A stretch of DNA of 36,115 nt from an uncultured Gammaproteobacteria bacterium (GTDB taxonomy: Bacteria; Pseudomonadota; Gammaproteobacteria; Arenicellales; CAJQKF01): positions 1 through 36,115 of the forward strand of contig CAJQKF010000167.1 in the NCBI GenBank assembly GCA_905478855.1, read 5' to 3'. Below, in pieces: positions 33,276 to 36,115 of the stretch. The notes below the pieces were generated by a model, which did not search any database, was not told the DNA's origin, and was given only the letters and a program-made list of their open reading frames with translations. The position numbers were made by a program, and so were the translations under genes. How positions within the stretch are numbered: position 1 is the stretch's first letter; every line of letters starts with the position of its first letter.

Positions 33276-34040
33276 GTGACTGTTTTGTGGGATCAATATG
33301 AAATTTGGGTCGTTGGGTGGTGCTTTTTTGCGTTGCTATTTGGTGGACTTTTAAAGGGTGCGCTCGGTGTGGGTACGCCTCTGTTAACAGTGCCATTAAT
33401 GGCCTTTGTTTTGCCAGCACAGACAGCGGTGGCGATGATGGCAATACCGGTTGTTGTGGCAAATGTCTGGCAGGCTAGAAGGGCGACCGATGGAGTTTCA
33501 GTAATCAAACGGTTGTGGCCTGCATTTATTGCTGTGCTTATCGGCACCTGGGTTGGGGTGCAAATTCTGGTGGGTATCGATAACGGGTTATTGCTTATCA
33601 TGGTTGGAGTGTTGGTTATCATGTTTGCAATAATTCAGGGCTCCCAATATCAACTCACCCTTCCTAAAGGAATGCAGAAGGCTGCAGGTGCCGGATTTGG
33701 TTTAGCTGCAGGTTTGATCGGTGGTTTGTCGTCAATGTTTGGTCCAATGTTGATTGTTTATCTTACCGCTGTACCCGGTTTTTCAAAAGAAAAATTTGTG
33801 TCATCTATAAGCTTTCTTTATGTAAGTGCGGTCGTTCCCTGGACTGTTATTTTAATCTGGTTTGGGGTTCTCGATCGGGATCGTCTTATTCTTTCAAGTT
33901 TTGCTGTGCTGCCAGTATCTCTAGGTATACTTATTGGGGAGCGATTACGGCATTTGATAAGTGAAAGTCATTTTCGAATTATGGTTCTGGTTGTTTTACT
34001 TTGTTCCGGTACAACGATGCTGTGGCGCGGATTAAGTTAG
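33276..34040 (+). CDS. TauE/SafE-family (sulfite exporter-like) membrane protein
   Basis: A 254-residue protein with about eight hydrophobic helices, typical of pfam01925. It shows the two glycine-rich inverted-repeat segments: G-L-L-K-G-A-L-G-V-G-T-P-L near the start, and A-A-G-L-I-G-G-L-S-S-M-F-G-P-M after the midpoint. Relatives export sulfite, sulfoacetate or other anions from cells degrading organosulfonates, though many members have other or unknown cargo. The start is GTG with CAGGA just upstream. It lies 115 bases from the divergent SauS-like gene and 137 bases before the TctC gene. With these neighbours a sulfonate-related role is the best guess, but it is inference. Confidence 0.85.
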   Translation: MTVLWDQYEIWVVGWCFFALLFGGLLKGALGVGTPLLTVPLMAFVLPAQTAVAMMAIPVVVANVWQARRATDGVSVIKRLWPAFIAVLIGTWVGVQILVGIDNGLLLIMVGVLVIMFAIIQGSQYQLTLPKGMQKAAGAGFGLAAGLIGGLSSMFGPMLIVYLTAVPGFSKEKFVSSISFLYVSAVVPWTVILIWFGVLDRDRLILSSFAVLPVSLGILIGERLRHLISESHFRIMVLVVLLCSGTTMLWRGLS

Positions 34041-34177
34041 CAGCATAAAGCTTTCATATCGGCCGAATTTGTAGCAATAATTCATTGCTGGACAGCTAAA
34101 ACTGACTGGGATAGTATGATCGCGCGAGCATTTGATTGATATCGCAATTACCATTTGAGACGAGGAGAAAATTTCCC

Positions 34178-35206
34178 ATGACATTAAAAAAATACGTAGC
34201 TACTACGGGCACGGTATTTGCAGCAATGGTTTTATCTGCAAATGTTGCCTATGCGGCCTGTGCAACTGATAGCTTGCCTGGATCCATGGATAAACCATCT
34301 GGTTTCCCTGAGCGTGCGTTAACTATGGTTGTACCTTACGGTCCTGCCGGTGGTTCTGGTCAGGTAGCACAAGCTATGGCCAAGGCTGTTTCTGAATTAA
34401 CGGATGTGTCGATTAATCGTGACCACAAACCAGGTGGTTCCGGTACGGTGGGTATGACTGCATTTATGGCGTCCCCTGCAGACGGTTATTCTGTTCTGGA
34501 GCATATCGATGATGCGGCAAGTGCTCATGCGCTGGATTCTGCGCGACCAAATCCCGCGGAGGATTTGATCCCGCTAGTGACTTCGCAGATTACCTTCTCA
34601 CAGGTTTATATTCGCGTTAAGGAAGATCGATTCCACGATTGGGATTCGTTTGTGAAGTGGGTTAAAGATCAAGACGGTAAAGCAACAATTGCTAATGTTT
34701 CCAAAGAAGGTTCGATGGAACGCGTAACAATGAAGTTCATTACCGATGCAACCGGTATGCAGATTCAGCAAATTTCGTTCGATAAAGGTGCTCCCCGTTA
34801 TGGAGCGCTTGCGGGAGGCCAGGTTGATGCACTATTTGAACAACCGGGTGATGTACGTAAATTCCTTGATGCAGAATTGTTTAAGCCTATTTTGACCATT
34901 CTGAAAGAACGGCCAGCTGCATTTTCTGACGTACCAAGCTTGACAGATGCTGGTTTAGATTTTGATCCGCTTTACCGATTTCGTGGGTTTTATGTGCATA
35001 AAGATGCTCCGGCTGACCGTGTTGAGTGGCTGCAGTGGGCTTTTCAAAAAGCATATTGTGAAGAAAGTTATCAAGCGTTCAATGAAAGTAAGTTTATGAC
35101 GTTAATTGAGAGTTATCGTGATACTGAAGGTTCAAGAGAGTTGATCGATACCACGGTTGCGCAGTATCGTGACGTATACAAAACAATGGGTCTTGAAGTG
35201 AAGTAA
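34178..35206 (+). CDS. TTT (tripartite tricarboxylate) transporter periplasmic binding protein, TctC family
   Basis: A 342-residue secreted binding protein with a signal peptide (K-K-Y-V-A-T-T-G at the start, cleavage likely after A-Y-A). The mature part has the Bug/TctC layout: V-P-Y-G-P-A-G-G-S-G-Q-V-A-Q-A-M in the first ligand loop, and Y-G-A-L-A-G-G-Q-V-D-A-L-F-E downstream. It binds an organic acid for the TctA/TctB membrane pair. The usual ligands are di- or tricarboxylates, and TTT systems for sulfonates are also known (for example SlcHFG for sulfolactate). The start at 34178 has a GAGGAG site and gives a proper signal peptide. A strong terminator follows, before tctB. Confidence 0.9.
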   Translation: MTLKKYVATTGTVFAAMVLSANVAYAACATDSLPGSMDKPSGFPERALTMVVPYGPAGGSGQVAQAMAKAVSELTDVSINRDHKPGGSGTVGMTAFMASPADGYSVLEHIDDAASAHALDSARPNPAEDLIPLVTSQITFSQVYIRVKEDRFHDWDSFVKWVKDQDGKATIANVSKEGSMERVTMKFITDATGMQIQQISFDKGAPRYGALAGGQVDALFEQPGDVRKFLDAELFKPILTILKERPAAFSDVPSLTDAGLDFDPLYRFRGFYVHKDAPADRVEWLQWAFQKAYCEESYQAFNESKFMTLIESYRDTEGSRELIDTTVAQYRDVYKTMGLEVK

Positions 35207-35232
35207 GCCTCAAAATCTTACGAGATAGAAAT

Positions 35233-35268
35233 ACCCCGGTTTTCTAGCGATTGCCGGGGTGTTTTTTT
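35233..35268 (+). terminator. Rho-independent terminator between tctC-like and tctB-like genes
   Basis: A G/C-rich stem ACCCCGG (35233-35239) pairs with CCGGGGT (35254-35260) over a 14-base loop, and G plus seven T residues follow. This is a clear intrinsic terminator. Because it lies between subunits of the same transporter, partial read-through would give more binding protein than membrane protein, as in other binding-protein-dependent systems. Confidence 0.85.
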
Positions 35269-35451
35269 AGTGCTTTAAGTCTTAGTCGATTAGTAGGTAC
35301 TAAGGAACCTGATTGTTATGTAGTGGGTCGAATTCTTTTCAAAATTGATTCAGTACAAATCTCCCCGGCTGATATATCGGTCTTTGATATCAGCTGATTG
35401 TGGTTTAATTGATTATTCCTCATATAAAAATTTTATCCGGGTAACATCATT

Positions 35452-36115
35452 ATGGGTAAGTTAAGAGCGGGACATATTATAGAAGCCAGTTTATGGCTTG
35501 GACTCTCCCTTTTTCTATATATATATTCATTCGAATTTGATAAGGAAATCGAAATTTATAAGTTCGGTGCTTCGGCCTGGCCGCGAACCATTCTACTGTT
35601 GATTGCTATCGCATCCATTGGGCAACTGCTCTATCACTATAAGGTTGGAGACGGTGGTAGTTCTGGGAAAATGGGCGATGCTTCCGACGATGGATCTCAG
35701 GATATTGCTAATGAATCTGGACACACCGACTTAGGTTGGTATTTATCAACATTTGGTTTGTTAGCGATTCCTTTTGCCTACATCCTGATCCCTGAGTGGA
35801 TTGCCGGTGCAATGTCTATTGAAGACACTGGGGTTCACACCATTAAGATAATTTCAGCAGCGGTACTACTTGGAATATTTATTTATTACCTTCGCTCTAA
35901 TTTTGTCGGCGGTATGCTTACATTACCAATATTTTTTGCAGCAATGCTGCAGGATATGGGTTTTTATGCACTAGCCCCATTTTTTATTCTGGGTGTTATG
36001 TTTTTGATGGGCGAGCGACGTATAAAACCAATGATGCAGGTAATGTTGCTAATTTACGCTATCTTACTAGGTCTATTTGTCAGTTTGTTATATGTGGGCT
36101 TACCGACCGGATATA
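35452..36115 (+). CDS. TTT transporter small membrane subunit, TctB family (cut by window end)
   Basis: The frame is open from the ATG at 35452 to the last base of the window, at least 221 codons, with no stop. It shows hydrophobic helices at the start (A-S-L-W-L-G-L-S-L-F-L-Y), a polar linker of about 35 residues rich in Gly, Ser and Asp, then three or more further helices. It ends in L-Y-V-G-L-P-T-G-Y, which resembles the end of TctB proteins. TctB is the small membrane subunit paired with TctA. The polar linker is longer than I expect for the family. No good ribosome-binding site is seen. tctA probably follows outside the window. Confidence 0.8.
   Translation, partial: MGKLRAGHIIEASLWLGLSLFLYIYSFEFDKEIEIYKFGASAWPRTILLLIAIASIGQLLYHYKVGDGGSSGKMGDASDDGSQDIANESGHTDLGWYLSTFGLLAIPFAYILIPEWIAGAMSIEDTGVHTIKIISAAVLLGIFIYYLRSNFVGGMLTLPIFFAAMLQDMGFYALAPFFILGVMFLMGERRIKPMMQVMLLIYAILLGLFVSLLYVGLPTGY

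Noticed and set aside
1..36115. tRNA, rRNA, CRISPR array or transposase genes
   Set aside because: None found by reading: no regularly spaced repeats, no transposase-like frames, and no tRNA-like cloverleaf noticed in the gaps. A covariance-model scan would be needed to exclude small RNAs.

Overview
The window is about 36 kb of a proteobacterial chromosome. It is gene-dense and of moderate-to-low GC by eye. The gene content (Dnr-type regulator with copper nitrite reductase, TTT tricarboxylate-type transporter, GlxA/AraC regulator, several Rieske oxygenases, FdhD) suggests a marine or soil heterotroph, most likely a gammaproteobacterium. There is no rRNA, tRNA or ribosomal protein gene to fix the taxonomy, so that placement is weak. 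No phage, transposase or CRISPR was seen.

Region 1 (about 1-24,050) is a long catabolic stretch built from flavin oxidoreductases and one-carbon-type enzymes. It holds a FAD-linked oxidase, a 2-oxoglutarate/Fe(II) oxygenase, and an EamA exporter whose stop codon overlaps the start of an aberrant serine hydroxymethyltransferase-like enzyme. These are followed by a class III cyclase with an NTF2-like domain, a second EamA exporter, two Rieske oxygenase alpha subunits plus a broken third one, two homocysteine S-methyltransferase-family proteins, a tandem-GFA protein, a PLD-like protein, FdhD, a GlcD-like oxidase, an Ldh-family dehydrogenase, a YciI-like protein, an M20 amidohydrolase, a TPR protein, a GlxA-family regulator and a BBE-like flavoenzyme. 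My inference is that the region breaks down N-methylated or otherwise quaternary or amino compounds. Rieske enzymes that remove methyl groups as formaldehyde, with methyltransferase, hydroxymethyltransferase and formate-linked functions handling the carbon, would explain the mix. The substrate cannot be read from the sequence.

Region 2 (24,198-27,937) is a compact denitrification unit: a Dnr-like Crp/Fnr regulator, divergent from nirK (copper nitrite reductase with a fused C-terminal cytochrome c domain), then a NirV-like SUMF1-domain protein and a SCO1/SenC copper chaperone. A perfect TTGAT-N4-ATCAA box lies in the divergent promoter, centred 41.5 bp before the transcription start expected from the -10 element, the class II activation geometry.

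Region 3 (28,222-36,115) opens with a class IV aminotransferase and a phosphoethanolamine-methyltransferase-like protein. After these comes an operon on the minus strand encoding an acylating aldehyde dehydrogenase resembling SauS and an AMP-forming CoA ligase. This is divergent from a TauE/SafE exporter, a TctC-type binding protein and a TctB protein cut by the window end. Together these fit uptake and CoA-dependent reduction of an organic acid. Because of the SauS and TauE resemblance, sulfoacetate is the leading candidate.

The points most worth following up are the SHMT-like protein that lacks three conserved active-site residues, the methyltransferase homolog with His replacing a zinc Cys, the possible sulfoacetate module, the Rieske pseudogene, and a 19-bp perfect inverted repeat before the Ldh-family gene.
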